DNA of 64,000 nucleotides, from NCBI GenBank assembly GCA_049587755.1, contig JBAVEN010000079.1, positions 168,550 through 232,549 of the forward strand, in the 5' to 3' direction. The DNA is from Bog-375 sp049587755 (GTDB lineage: Bacteria; Acidobacteriota; Terriglobia; Bryobacterales; Bryobacteraceae). How positions within the stretch are numbered: position 1 is the first letter of the stretch; every line of letters begins with the position of its first letter. The notes beneath the pieces are model-generated. The model saw nothing but the letters and a program-made list of their open reading frames with translations. It was not told the DNA's origin and searched no databases. Shown here piece by piece: positions 17,201 through 25,668 of the stretch. Both the position numbers and the translations under genes were made by a program.

Positions 17201-17252
17201 GCGCGGGCGCGCACGACGAGTCATCGTCAAACGCTCGGAGATCTAGAAACTC
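17201..17252 (+). repeat. Partial copy of the 18-bp-arm inverted-repeat element
   Basis: GCGCGGGCG..GACGAGTC.TCGTCAAACGCTCGGA..T.TAGAAACTC matches 56239-56291 closely. The matching left arm is not intact here. Confidence 0.65.
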
Positions 17253-17289
17253 GTAGGGGCCGGGCATGCCCGGCCCGTGCCTGCTCTGT

Positions 17290-17499
17290 CTACAGCTCTT
17301 CGTAGCACTCCCGGCCGGGAACGCATTCCTCCTTGCCGACCGCCCGGCCGTCAGGGCCCAGGCATTTGAAGGTGTGCTGGCACCAGAAGGCGTAGTCACC
17401 CGAGTGTTGGACCGTGGGGTCAAACTCGGCTTCGACGAACATTTCCTTCCAGCGCAGCTTCTCGCAGCGCGTGCCACCGATCACGGGCAGGGATTCCAT
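17290..17499 (-). CDS. Small Cys-rich protein at the end of the paoABC-like operon
   Basis: 69 residues with five Cys (12, 40, 46, 59, 65), including FWCQHTFKCLGPDG and EECVPGRECYEEL. It starts two bases after the stop of the FAD-subunit gene, so it is very probably part of the same transcript. No signal peptide or membrane segment. The paired Cys suggest a metal or Fe-S site, or a role in assembly of the molybdenum hydroxylase, but I recognise no family. The usual maturation factor PaoD/XdhC is not encoded here. Confidence 0.65.
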   Translation of the reverse strand: MESLPVIGGTRCEKLRWKEMFVEAEFDPTVQHSGDYAFWCQHTFKCLGPDGRAVGKEECVPGRECYEEL

Positions 17500-17501
17500 T
17501 C

Positions 17502-18545
17502 TTACACCCTCGCTTTCGCGGCAGCGAGTAGCTCCGGTTCGAGCAGCGAATCGGTGGCTAACATCGTCGCGTTCGGGTTCACTTTTGCGGCCACCAGCAG
17601 CGCGCGCTTGACCGCCGTTTTCGCCAGCGTCACTTTGTAGGCATTGTGGCTGAGCGGCTGCGCGCCCTCCACCGCGGCTTTGCCGGCGGCCTCAGCATTG
17701 ACAGTGATCCTCTTGCCCGCCAGCCATTCGCCGGCCGCCGTGGCTTCCCAAGGCGTGGGCGCCACGTGGCCGAGCACGATCCGCGCCGAACCCACCACCG
17801 AGCCCTTCATTTTGATTGCCACCGAAGCGGCCACCAGCGGCCAATCGAGCGCTTCCTTCTGCCGCACCTCATAGGTCGCCGAATACGTCGGCGCGGCGGG
17901 CACCAGGATTTCGGTGAGGATCTCATCCGGCCGCAACGCGATTTCGCGCGCGCCTTCCTCCTTCGGCGCCACAAAGAAATCCTTCACCGGAATTTCGCGA
18001 GTCCCTTTGGCCGAAACCAGCTTCACTTTGGCGCCCAGCGCCACCAGCGCCGGGCCCAGGCTGGACGCGCTGACGAAGTAGGCCGGGCCGCCGCCGAAGA
18101 TCGCGTGATACTGGTTTTGCCCGTCCACCACCAGCGACTTGCCGTCCTTCATCGCCAGCAGCCCGAAACCCTGCCGGTAATACCAGCAGCGCGGCCGCTG
18201 GCACAGGTCGCCGCCCACCGTCCCCATGTGGCGTATCTGCGGGCTGGATATTCCGGCCGCGGCTTCGGCCAGCGCCTGGTACCCGGCGCGCACTTCCGCG
18301 CTCCGGGCCAGTTCGTCCATGGTGACGGTGGCGCCGATACGCAGGCCCGCCGCCGTTCGCCCGATGCCGCCTAGTTCATGGATCGCCTTGATGTTCACCA
18401 ACCGCTTGGGGGTTTCGAGCGAATCCTTCATCAGGCTCAGCAGGTCCGTGCCGCCGGCCAGTACCTCGGCCTCGGCCCAGGAAGCCGCCAGCTGCCCGGT
18501 GGCTTCCTTCAGACTCGCCGGATTCGAGTATTCGAAGGCTTGCAT
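17502..18545 (-). CDS. paoB: Aldehyde oxidoreductase/xanthine dehydrogenase family FAD subunit
   Basis: 347 residues. A CO-dehydrogenase/xanthine-dehydrogenase FAD-binding domain: AEVLAGGTDLLSLMKD near residue 30, SPQIRHMGTVGGDLCQRPRCWYYR near 105-128, and a C-terminal CODH_FAD domain. The CQRPRCWYYR region corresponds to the extra [4Fe-4S] cluster loop of E. coli PaoB. It carries electrons between the Mo/Fe-S centres and the acceptor. The start codon overlaps the stop of the molybdenum subunit (TAATG). The symbol is by architecture; substrate range is not known. Confidence 0.85.
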   Translation of the reverse strand: MQAFEYSNPASLKEATGQLAASWAEAEVLAGGTDLLSLMKDSLETPKRLVNIKAIHELGGIGRTAAGLRIGATVTMDELARSAEVRAGYQALAEAAAGISSPQIRHMGTVGGDLCQRPRCWYYRQGFGLLAMKDGKSLVVDGQNQYHAIFGGGPAYFVSASSLGPALVALGAKVKLVSAKGTREIPVKDFFVAPKEEGAREIALRPDEILTEILVPAAPTYSATYEVRQKEALDWPLVAASVAIKMKGSVVGSARIVLGHVAPTPWEATAAGEWLAGKRITVNAEAAGKAAVEGAQPLSHNAYKVTLAKTAVKRALLVAAKVNPNATMLATDSLLEPELLAAAKARV

Positions 18546-20698
18546 TACGCGTTCCTCCCTTCCAGCGTGTCGAGCACGTGATCCGGAGTCATCGGGATAT
18601 GCGGCACGCGCACCCCGATCGCATTGGCTACCGCGTTGCCAACCGCTGCGCAGATGGCAATTGCCGGCGGCTCGCCCAGTCCGATCACGCCGCGCTTGTC
18701 GTTTTCCGGACGAATGTCCAGGTGTATCACGATCTCGCCGATGTCGCCGATGCCGGCCAGCTTGTAAAACTCCATGTCGGGGTTCAGCATGGCGCCGGTC
18801 TGGTCGTCCATAAAACGACGCTCGAACAGGGCCGTCGAGATGCCCATAATGATCCCGCCGTAAATCTGGCTTTCGGCCAGGCGCGGGTTGATGATGAGGC
18901 CGCAGTCCTGCACGGCCACGTAACGGATGATCTTCACGATCCCGGTTTCGGTATCCACTGAAACCCGGGCTATTTGCACGCCTCCCACGCCGGAGGAAAT
19001 CAGCTCCCGGCTGGGATTACGCTGATCGTTGATCCCGGTTTCGGTAATCGCTCCGGCAGCGCCGATCTTCTTGCAGGCCGCGGCCCAGGCCAGGCTCTTC
19101 GAAGGGTTGCCCTTGACGCGAATGCGGCCGTCGACGGCTTCGAGTTGATCGGCGGTGGCACCCAGTGCCGGTGCAACCACGTCGAACAGCTTGGCCAGCG
19201 CATTGATGGCCGCCTTGCGGGTGGAAGCGGAAACGCCGCCGACGGTGGTCGAACCGCCCGATGCATTGTCGGGCGGCAGATCGCTGGAGCCGATGTTCAC
19301 CTTCACCGCCGCGATCGGCAGCCCCAGCGATTCCGCCGCTACCTGGGCGATCACCGTGCGCGTTCCCGTGCCCAGGTCCTGGGTGCCGATATCCACCTGC
19401 ACGGAGCCATCGGCGTGCAGCGTCACCTCGCAGTGGCTGGTATGGCCGCCTCCGCCCCACGCGCCGAAACCGAGGCCCATGCCCTCCTTCACCGGCCCCT
19501 TGCTTTGGCCGCGCGGCTTCCAGCGGGTCTTCCATTCGGCCATTTCCGCTGCTTTGTCGAACTGATAGCTGTAAAGTTCCTGGCGCGCCTTGGGCGCGTA
19601 TTGCAGATTGCGTTTGAATACTTCCAGGGGATCGAGGCCCGCTTTGGCCGCGAAATCCTCGATGGCGCTGCACGTCAGGTACGAAGCTTGCTGGTTGTTC
19701 GGCGCCCGCCACGCGCGGAATGGACCCGCATTGGTCGAAACCGCCGTGTGGGCCAGCCGCTTACTGGGAATGTCTTCGACGATATACGGCAGCGGAGGCG
19801 AACCGCCCCCGGTGAAACCGCCGGTGGCCCAGGAATGCGACTCCCACGCCGTGATGGTGCCATCCTTGTCGCCGCCGATTTTGATATCGGCGAAAGCCGA
19901 CGGCCGATTGCCCGCGATGCGCTGCTCAGTCGCCCGGTCGAGGAACAGCTTCACCGGCCGCCCGTCGGATTTCTGCGAAAGCCGCGCGGCCGCTTCGCCC
20001 CAGGCGTCGGGTGAGAATTTCGACCCGAAACCGCCCCCGATATAATCCATCTTTACCTTGAAGTTAGTGGCTGGAACTTTCAGATTCTGCGAAAGTTGTC
20101 CGGCGTAGTGAGTGACGTCCTGGGTGGACGGCCACACCATCACATGGTCACCCTGCCAGTGTACCGTCTCGCCGTGCGTCTCCAGGCAACAGTGCGTCAC
20201 CACGGGGATCCCGTAGTGGCCCTCGGAAACCACCTCGGCTTGTTTGAAAGCCGCTTCCGGGTCGCCTTTGAGAATCTCGCCGGCGGCTTTGGCGTGCGCT
20301 CCGGCCTTCGCCAGGTCTTCTTCGTTCACCAGGTGCGGCAGTACCTCGTATTCCACCCGGATAGCGCCCACCGCATCGCGCGCAATCTCTTCGGTCACGG
20401 CGGCCGCCACGGCCACCTCCGCGCCTTGCCAGTGAATTTCGGTTCCCGGCGGAGCCGCCACCAACACCGCCGTCACCCCTTTCATCTTCTCCGCCGCGCT
20501 GCTGTCCACGCTGGTGACGCGGGCGTGCGCATGCGGGCAGGTGAGGTACACGGCGAAAAGCAGGTCCTTCGGATTCTGGTCTGATGAATAGCGCGCCCGG
20601 CCGCTGGCCTTGGCCGGACCGTCCAAACGCTTCGGCGACTGGCCGATTGCCTTACGCGCCTCCATCGGAGGCCAGCTATAGTCGGGCGTGTTAGCCAT
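18545..20698 (-). CDS. paoC: Aldehyde oxidoreductase molybdopterin subunit
   Basis: 717 residues. Molybdenum hydroxylase large subunit: an N-terminal a/b hammerhead domain (SPKRLDGPAKASGRARYSSD), GGGFGSKF near 245, and the catalytic Glu in GVIGLGEPPAIAICAAVGNA near the C-terminus. GTQDLGTGTRTVIAQ and DNASGGSTTVGG are cofactor-site loops. It hydroxylates aldehydes or N-heterocycles using molybdopterin-cytosine dinucleotide. Its ATG lies within the last codons of the Fe-S subunit, after AAGGAGGCAAGA, so the genes are translationally coupled. It has no signal of its own and would be carried out by the Tat signal of its partner. Confidence 0.9.
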   Translation of the reverse strand: MANTPDYSWPPMEARKAIGQSPKRLDGPAKASGRARYSSDQNPKDLLFAVYLTCPHAHARVTSVDSSAAEKMKGVTAVLVAAPPGTEIHWQGAEVAVAAAVTEEIARDAVGAIRVEYEVLPHLVNEEDLAKAGAHAKAAGEILKGDPEAAFKQAEVVSEGHYGIPVVTHCCLETHGETVHWQGDHVMVWPSTQDVTHYAGQLSQNLKVPATNFKVKMDYIGGGFGSKFSPDAWGEAAARLSQKSDGRPVKLFLDRATEQRIAGNRPSAFADIKIGGDKDGTITAWESHSWATGGFTGGGSPPLPYIVEDIPSKRLAHTAVSTNAGPFRAWRAPNNQQASYLTCSAIEDFAAKAGLDPLEVFKRNLQYAPKARQELYSYQFDKAAEMAEWKTRWKPRGQSKGPVKEGMGLGFGAWGGGGHTSHCEVTLHADGSVQVDIGTQDLGTGTRTVIAQVAAESLGLPIAAVKVNIGSSDLPPDNASGGSTTVGGVSASTRKAAINALAKLFDVVAPALGATADQLEAVDGRIRVKGNPSKSLAWAAACKKIGAAGAITETGINDQRNPSRELISSGVGGVQIARVSVDTETGIVKIIRYVAVQDCGLIINPRLAESQIYGGIIMGISTALFERRFMDDQTGAMLNPDMEFYKLAGIGDIGEIVIHLDIRPENDKRGVIGLGEPPAIAICAAVGNAVANAIGVRVPHIPMTPDHVLDTLEGRNA

Positions 20699-21341
20699 TC
20701 TTGCCTCCTTGCGGCTTCAAAGTGCGCGCCGCTTCGAGCACCGCCGGGCGGACGCCCATATACGTGCCGCAGCGGCACAGGTTGCCTCCTAGTCCGTGTT
20801 TGACATCTTCCAGAGTCGGGTTGGGATGCTCGGCCAGGAATCCTCTCGCCGCCATCACGAACCCGGGCGTGCAATAACCGCACTGCTGGGCGTCGTGATT
20901 CCAAAACGCGGCCGAAACCGGGTGCAGCTTGCCGGGCTCGGCGATACCCTCGATGGTTTCGATCGCTTTGCCTTGCGCGTCGATGGCCAGCACGGTGCAC
21001 GCGTACACGCTCTTTCCATTCATCAGGACAGTGCAGGCGCCGCAAGCGGCGCGGTCGCAGACGCGCTTGGCGCCGGTAAGATCGAGCCGGTTGCGCATGG
21101 CGTCGAGCAGCGTCACCCGCGGTTCCACCGTGAGGTGCACCGGCTTGCCGTTGATATTGAGCGTGATGGGGACCGGGCCAGGCCCGGCGATGGCAGCGGT
21201 TGACGGCGCGGCTTCCGCCTCGTTTTCGAGCAGGCCCGCTCCCAGTGCGCCGCTGCCGATTCCCACGCCCCGGATGAAGCCGCGCCGGGAAACGGCCGAT
21301 TTCGGCTGCCGGGAGCCATCAGGGTCTTTCTTGGAACTCAC
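20691..21341 (-). CDS. paoA: Tat-exported [2Fe-2S] subunit of aldehyde oxidoreductase
   Basis: 216 residues. The twin-arginine signal SRRGFIRGVGIGSGALGAGLL (about 18-38) targets the complex to the periplasm. A plant-type [2Fe-2S] ferredoxin domain carries CDRAACGACTVLMNG with an upstream VEPRVTLLDAMRNRL. The second cluster motif is QCGYCTPGFVM and NLCRCGTYMGVRPAV. It is the first gene of the paoABC-like operon and passes electrons from Mo to the FAD subunit. The 180 bases upstream carry no other gene and should contain the promoter. Confidence 0.92.
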   Translation of the reverse strand: MSSKKDPDGSRQPKSAVSRRGFIRGVGIGSGALGAGLLENEAEAAPSTAAIAGPGPVPITLNINGKPVHLTVEPRVTLLDAMRNRLDLTGAKRVCDRAACGACTVLMNGKSVYACTVLAIDAQGKAIETIEGIAEPGKLHPVSAAFWNHDAQQCGYCTPGFVMAARGFLAEHPNPTLEDVKHGLGGNLCRCGTYMGVRPAVLEAARTLKPQGGKNG

Positions 21342-21521
21342 CGGAACACCTTCCTTTCGTCATTCTGTCTTACGGTTCTGACGTGCTGGATTCGTCAGTC
21401 AATATATCAAATGCGATGCGCGGTAGAGGTCGGGCGATGTGATCGATAGCACGCCTTTCCCCCATCCAGCGCGTCGCGGAATCGCTCGCGTAACCCGTCT
21501 GGAAGAAACCCGTATCGCCGG

Positions 21522-22040
21522 TTACTCGACGAGCACCGTTTTGTCGGCTACCACCGTGACCTTCTTCACCACGGGCGCGCCGCTGGCCGGTTCAATGCGG
21601 ACTTCGTATTCGCCCGGCGGCAGCAGCAGTCCTTGCGCGAAGTTGTCAAACTCGTCGTTGTGGCCGTAGTACTTGCCGTTGATATAAACCGCCGCGTATT
21701 TGTCGGAGCTGTGCGTGCGGATCGTGCCGAATGGCGGCTTGGGAACCGGGAGCGCCGTCATCTTCTCCTTCACGACGCTTTTCTTGCCGGCTTCGATGGT
21801 TACGTTGGTGACGACCTCTTGGTAGCGCGGGTCAACCAGTTTCACTTCGTGTTGGCCTGCAGCCACGGTGTAGGTTCGGGTCATGCCGAAATTCGCCGCC
21901 GGTCCCAAGTACTTGCCGTCCACAAACACGCCGGCGCGGCCGGGATCGACGTTCACTTTGAGAGTGCCGGTCTGTTGCGCGACCAGCGGGAGGGACATTG
22001 CGAACAACACAGAACACGTTAGTGCACGAACGGCCTTCAT
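21522..22040 (-). CDS. Exported PEGA-domain protein
   Basis: 172 residues from the ATG at 22040 (GGAG nine bases upstream). Signal peptide MKAVRALTCSVLFAMSLPLVAQQ. Two PEGA-type repeats follow: LKVNVDPGRAGVFVDGKYLG...AAGQHEVKLVDPRYQ (about 27-75) and YAAVYINGKYYGHND...PPGEYEVRIEPASG (about 112-155). PEGA domains are short beta modules in surface-layer and envelope proteins, probably for protein or glycan contact. No catalytic feature. It lies 62 bases upstream of the radical SAM gene's stop codon; the order suggests a shared transcript is possible but not required. Confidence 0.8.
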   Translation of the reverse strand: MKAVRALTCSVLFAMSLPLVAQQTGTLKVNVDPGRAGVFVDGKYLGPAANFGMTRTYTVAAGQHEVKLVDPRYQEVVTNVTIEAGKKSVVKEKMTALPVPKPPFGTIRTHSSDKYAAVYINGKYYGHNDEFDNFAQGLLLPPGEYEVRIEPASGAPVVKKVTVVADKTVLVE

Positions 22041-22102
22041 CGCTTTGGTCTCCACCACGCGAGTATATCACCGGCGTTGCGGAGCGGAGATGCGAAACCT
22101 GG

Positions 22103-23104
22103 CTACCGCCCTTTCACCGCCAGGAACTCGCGAACGTTTTCGCGGAGTAATTGCGGGAAAGTCTTGTCAAGGTAGGAACGGATCGAGACGTAGCACTCGT
22201 CGCAGGTGTTGTGACGGGTGAATTCTTCCACCATCCGCTCGCGGTCCTCCAGCTTATACCTGCCGAACTGCATCGAGCACGGCTGCAGTGCGCCATCCGC
22301 CGTCACCACCAGGAATCGCAGGCCGGCCTTGCAGCCCGGCGCGCTGGCGTGTTCGAAATATCGCCGCGTCGCGGCCAGCGTCGACGGAGCGTTGACGATC
22401 CAGTTGGTCTCGTCGCGGCGCTGCTCCACGCGATCCAGCTCGCGGTTCAGCATCTCCAGTTGCTCGGGCGAGCTCAGCAGGTAATCGCGGCAGCCTGTGC
22501 GCCGTGCCGAGTAGGCGCTATAGCACAGGTTGACGCCCCAGGCGCGGGCCTTGTCCGCGATCGCATTGATCTCGCCCACGTTTTCGCTGGTGATGCAGGA
22601 ATTGAGGACGATGTCGTCGTGGCCCAGTGCGGCCAGCTTCGGGATCAGGCCCTCCAGGTGCGCATAGAGGCCGGGGTGGACGCGGAACTGATCGTGGCGC
22701 TCGTCGGGGAAATCCAGGCTCACCGAAAACTGGTTCACCCCCGCGTCGCGTAGCTCCAGATAGAGCTGCTCGGTCATCAGCGACCAGTTCGAGACCAGAA
22801 TTGTGTACGGCAGGCCGTGGCCGCATTGGATGTTGCGCACGATCTCGGTTAGGTCCGGCCTCATCAGCGGTTCGCCGCCCGAAACCTGCACCACGCACGG
22901 CCGCAGCGCCTCCATGTAGCGGCGATAGTCGGAGGCCCGCAGGTTGCGCGATTCGTCGCGCGGGCCGCCATGATCGCAATGCTTGCAATAGCAGGTGCAG
23001 GCGTCGGTCACCTCGAAAGACACCACCAGCGGACGGTTCGTCACCCAGTTGCGCGTGCCGCGGCCGATGATCCGCAGCGATTCCGTAAGTGGCACTTTGC
23101 GCAT
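22103..23104 (-). CDS. Radical SAM protein with Cys-rich C-terminus
   Basis: About 333 residues from the ATG at 23104; a TTG 33 bases upstream is possible. The radical SAM cluster motif is CTCYCKHC (CxxxCxxC, C36, C40, C43). It is followed by the SAM-binding QVSGGEPLMRPDL. The C-terminus has extra Cys (GCKAG, QPCSMQFG, NTCDECY) in a SPASM/twitch-like arrangement that would hold an auxiliary Fe-S cluster. Such proteins modify peptides, lipids or tRNA. A hopanoid- or PqqE-like role cannot be chosen from the sequence, and no precursor peptide gene is evident nearby. Confidence 0.85.
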   Translation of the reverse strand: MRKVPLTESLRIIGRGTRNWVTNRPLVVSFEVTDACTCYCKHCDHGGPRDESRNLRASDYRRYMEALRPCVVQVSGGEPLMRPDLTEIVRNIQCGHGLPYTILVSNWSLMTEQLYLELRDAGVNQFSVSLDFPDERHDQFRVHPGLYAHLEGLIPKLAALGHDDIVLNSCITSENVGEINAIADKARAWGVNLCYSAYSARRTGCRDYLLSSPEQLEMLNRELDRVEQRRDETNWIVNAPSTLAATRRYFEHASAPGCKAGLRFLVVTADGALQPCSMQFGRYKLEDRERMVEEFTRHNTCDECYVSIRSYLDKTFPQLLRENVREFLAVKGR

Positions 23105-23694
23105 GGTTTCGTCAGGCGCCCCGCCCGCCGCGCGCAAACTCGCGCCCCACGCGATCCGCGGCAGTTCCAGAGGGCTGAAGCCATTGTAATCGAATTCACC
23201 TCGCGCCAGAATCCCTGGGACCGGCGCTGTGCGCCGGGCGGCAGGGGCCGGGCATGCCGGCCCCTGGGGTTTCTACATTTTCGTGAGCGCCACTGTCGCG
23301 CCGGCGGTCTTGCCGCCGGTTCTTTGCGAGCCACGTCGGCAGGAATGCCAACGCTGGCCGGCTCACGCCCGGTTGCACCGATTGCCAATCGGTGCGCGGG
23401 TTACCAACCCGCCCCACAAGGCCGCGGGTCAGGCCAAGGCCGCCGCGGGCCGGGCATGCCGGCCCGCGGCAACTCGCCGCCTTTCCCGGTTAAAAATCCC
23501 CTCGGCCAGCGTCTAATATGGGATATGGTTGGCTGTCCGCTTGCCCCTCGTGATGTCCCAGGACCGGACAGCACCAAAGTTTTCCGAACCGCCGCGGCTG
23601 GTGCTTCGTATCATCCAGGGAAGCATTTGCAGCGGAAAATATGATGGCGGCGAAATTGCCGCAACTTAAGCCTATCGAGGTCTCGACTCTAATT
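23105..23694. other. Intergenic repeat cluster between radical SAM and tolC-type genes
   Basis: No gene seen apart from a possible 18-codon N-terminal extension of the next gene from 23641. It holds GGGGCCGGGCATGCCGGCCCC (23244-23264), GTTTCTACATTTTCG (23269 onward, similar to the arm at 56222), GCGCCGGCGGTCTTGCCGCCGG (about 23297-23318), a reversed REP-like unit (23369-23418) and GGCCGGGCATGCCGGCCC (23448-23466). Confidence 0.65.
23369..23418 (-). repeat. Two-hairpin REP-like repeat, copy A2 (reversed)
   Basis: Read on the minus strand: GTGGGGCGGGTTGGTAACCCGC, then GCACCGATTGGCAATCGGTGC. The first stem is GCGGGTT/AACCCGC where other copies have GCAGGTT/AACCTGC, a compensated change. Confidence 0.75.
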
Positions 23695-25653
23695 ATGCTT
23701 CGCGTTCAGCCGATCGTTGCTCTCCTTCTTTGCGCCTTCGTAGCGCTGCCCGGATTTGGGCAAACACAGTCGTTCGCCCAGGATCCCAGACATGGCGTAA
23801 TCGCCGGCGTGAGCAGGCCTTTCCGCGCCCACACGGTGACCGGGATTTCTTTTGCCGATTCCCCCCGCATCGACAAGCTGATGCGCGCCGGATCCATCTA
23901 CCTGTCGCTGCGCGACGCCATCGCGCTGGCGCTCGAAAACAACCTCGATCTCGAATCGAGCCGCTATACGCCCAAGCTGGCCTTGTCGGATCTGCAACGC
24001 GCCAGCGCCGGACAGTTGCTGCGTAACTTCTCCACCACTGCTACCCAGGCTCCCAGTTCGGCCTCGCTCGGTGTCCTGTCCGGAGCCTCACAGGTCAATT
24101 CCGCTGCCACCACCGCCACCAGCAGCGCGAACAGCGGCGTGCTCAGCGGCTTGAGCGTGCAGTTGGCCGGTTCCCCCATTCCCAATACGGACCCCTACTT
24201 GTATGTGGCCGGCGGATTCTACCATTCCACCGCCATCGAGACTTCCACTGAGTTCACCGGCACCGACTTCTTTGTGCAGCAGTTCAAGAACCTGGTTTAC
24301 GGCTTCCAGCAAAGCTACTGGACCGGCACCACGGTGACGCTCGGCATGAGCAGCATCTTCGGTTCCACCCAGAACGCCCTCACCGCTCTCTATAATCCCA
24401 TCGACACCGCCCAGGCCAGCTTGACGATTACCCAGAACCTGCTCAATGGATTCGGCCTGGCGGTGAACAAGCGGTCCTTCCACAAGGCGCAAAACAGTCT
24501 CAGGTCGGCGGACCTGACCGTCAAGAACCAGGCCATCGCCACCGTGGCCGGCGTGGTGAACCTCTACTGGGCCCTGGTCACTTTCAACGATGAGCTCAAA
24601 GTGAGCCAGCAGACCCTTCAGCTCGACACCCAGCTTTACGAAGACAACAAGAAGCGCGCCGATCTGGGCGCCATCGCGCCCATCGACATCATCGCGGCCG
24701 AAGCCGATATGAAAGCCGCCCAGCAGGATGTCGTGCAGCGCCAATCCCAGGTTCTGCAGCAGGAGATGATTCTCAAGAACTACATTACGCGCAGCGGCCT
24801 CGATACTCCGGCTATCGCCATGGCGCGCATCATTCCCGCCGATCATATCGAGGTTCCGGCGCAGGAGGCGGTGATTCCGTGGCAGGACCTCCTCACCGAG
24901 GCCATCGCCCACCGGCCGGAAATCGAGCAAAACCAGATTGCACTCGAAAACGCGCGCCTGGACCTGCTCGGCACCAAGAGCAATCTGCTGCCGACGCTCT
25001 CGGTTTCGGCTAGCTTTGCCAATAACGGTCAAGCCGGCAGCGTCAACAGCGCCGTCCAGGTGCCGATATTGAACTCAAGCCAGCAGATCATCGGGTATCG
25101 GCCGCTGGCCGCCAGCGACGTCAATTCGTTCCTGCTCGGCGGCTACGGCACCGCGCTCAGCCAGGTCTTCGCACGCAACTTCCCCAACTACGATGTGGCT
25201 TTTACCTTTACCATTCCCATCCGCAATCGCTCCGCCCAAGCCGACCAGATTACCGCCGAGCTCAGTTACCGGCAGTCGGAAATCCAGGACCGCCAGCTTC
25301 ACAACAGCATCAAGCTGGCGGTGATCAACGACTGGACCACGTTGCGCAACGCGCGCGCCGCCTACGAGACCAGCGTAGTCGCCCGCAAGCTGCAGGATGA
25401 GACGCTGGACGGCACGCGGCGGAAGTACGAACTGGGTACCGCCACGGTTACGGACGTAGTCATCGCGCAGCGCGACGATACCACCCGGCGGCTCTCCGAA
25501 GTCGATGCGCTCAACCAGCTCCAGAACGCCCGCACCGCTATGGATCAAGCGCTGGGGAAGATCCTGGACGACTACGATGTGACCATCGACGAGGTGATGA
25601 CCGGCCAGGTCGGTCGCGAACCCGACTTGCCGGTGGTCGCGCCGAAACCGTAG
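23695..25653 (+). CDS. TolC-family outer-membrane efflux protein
   Basis: About 652 residues. The ATG at 23695 gives a clean signal peptide (MLRVQPIVALLLCAFVALPGFGQ); 23641 would add 18 residues. Two outer-membrane efflux repeats are present: the first with LSLRDAIALALENNLDLESSRY, the second with LTEAIAHRPEIEQNQIALENARLDLLGTKSNLLPTLSVSA. Long amphipathic helices near 320-380 and 540-640 would form the periplasmic tunnel. It is longer than E. coli TolC, mainly through a Ser/Thr-rich insert near residues 100-160. No membrane-fusion protein or pump gene is adjacent, so its inner-membrane partner is unknown. Confidence 0.88.
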   Translation: MLRVQPIVALLLCAFVALPGFGQTQSFAQDPRHGVIAGVSRPFRAHTVTGISFADSPRIDKLMRAGSIYLSLRDAIALALENNLDLESSRYTPKLALSDLQRASAGQLLRNFSTTATQAPSSASLGVLSGASQVNSAATTATSSANSGVLSGLSVQLAGSPIPNTDPYLYVAGGFYHSTAIETSTEFTGTDFFVQQFKNLVYGFQQSYWTGTTVTLGMSSIFGSTQNALTALYNPIDTAQASLTITQNLLNGFGLAVNKRSFHKAQNSLRSADLTVKNQAIATVAGVVNLYWALVTFNDELKVSQQTLQLDTQLYEDNKKRADLGAIAPIDIIAAEADMKAAQQDVVQRQSQVLQQEMILKNYITRSGLDTPAIAMARIIPADHIEVPAQEAVIPWQDLLTEAIAHRPEIEQNQIALENARLDLLGTKSNLLPTLSVSASFANNGQAGSVNSAVQVPILNSSQQIIGYRPLAASDVNSFLLGGYGTALSQVFARNFPNYDVAFTFTIPIRNRSAQADQITAELSYRQSEIQDRQLHNSIKLAVINDWTTLRNARAAYETSVVARKLQDETLDGTRRKYELGTATVTDVVIAQRDDTTRRLSEVDALNQLQNARTAMDQALGKILDDYDVTIDEVMTGQVGREPDLPVVAPKP

Positions 25654-25668
25654 CTGCTATCCTGGGGC

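Larger units (their letters stand above)
16765..17289. other. 525-base intergenic repeat cluster
   Basis: No gene seen. It contains a palindrome around GGGGCCGGGCATTTTCGGCCCC (16874-16895), a REP-like unit (17016-17090), the ~100-base repeat (17101-17198), a relative of the 18-bp-arm element (17201-17252) and a further GGGGCCGGGCAT palindrome (17255-17275). Confidence 0.7.

Noticed and set aside
13893..17252. CRISPR array
   Set aside because: The repeats are few, dispersed, of unequal spacing and palindromic units of REP type; no cas genes.
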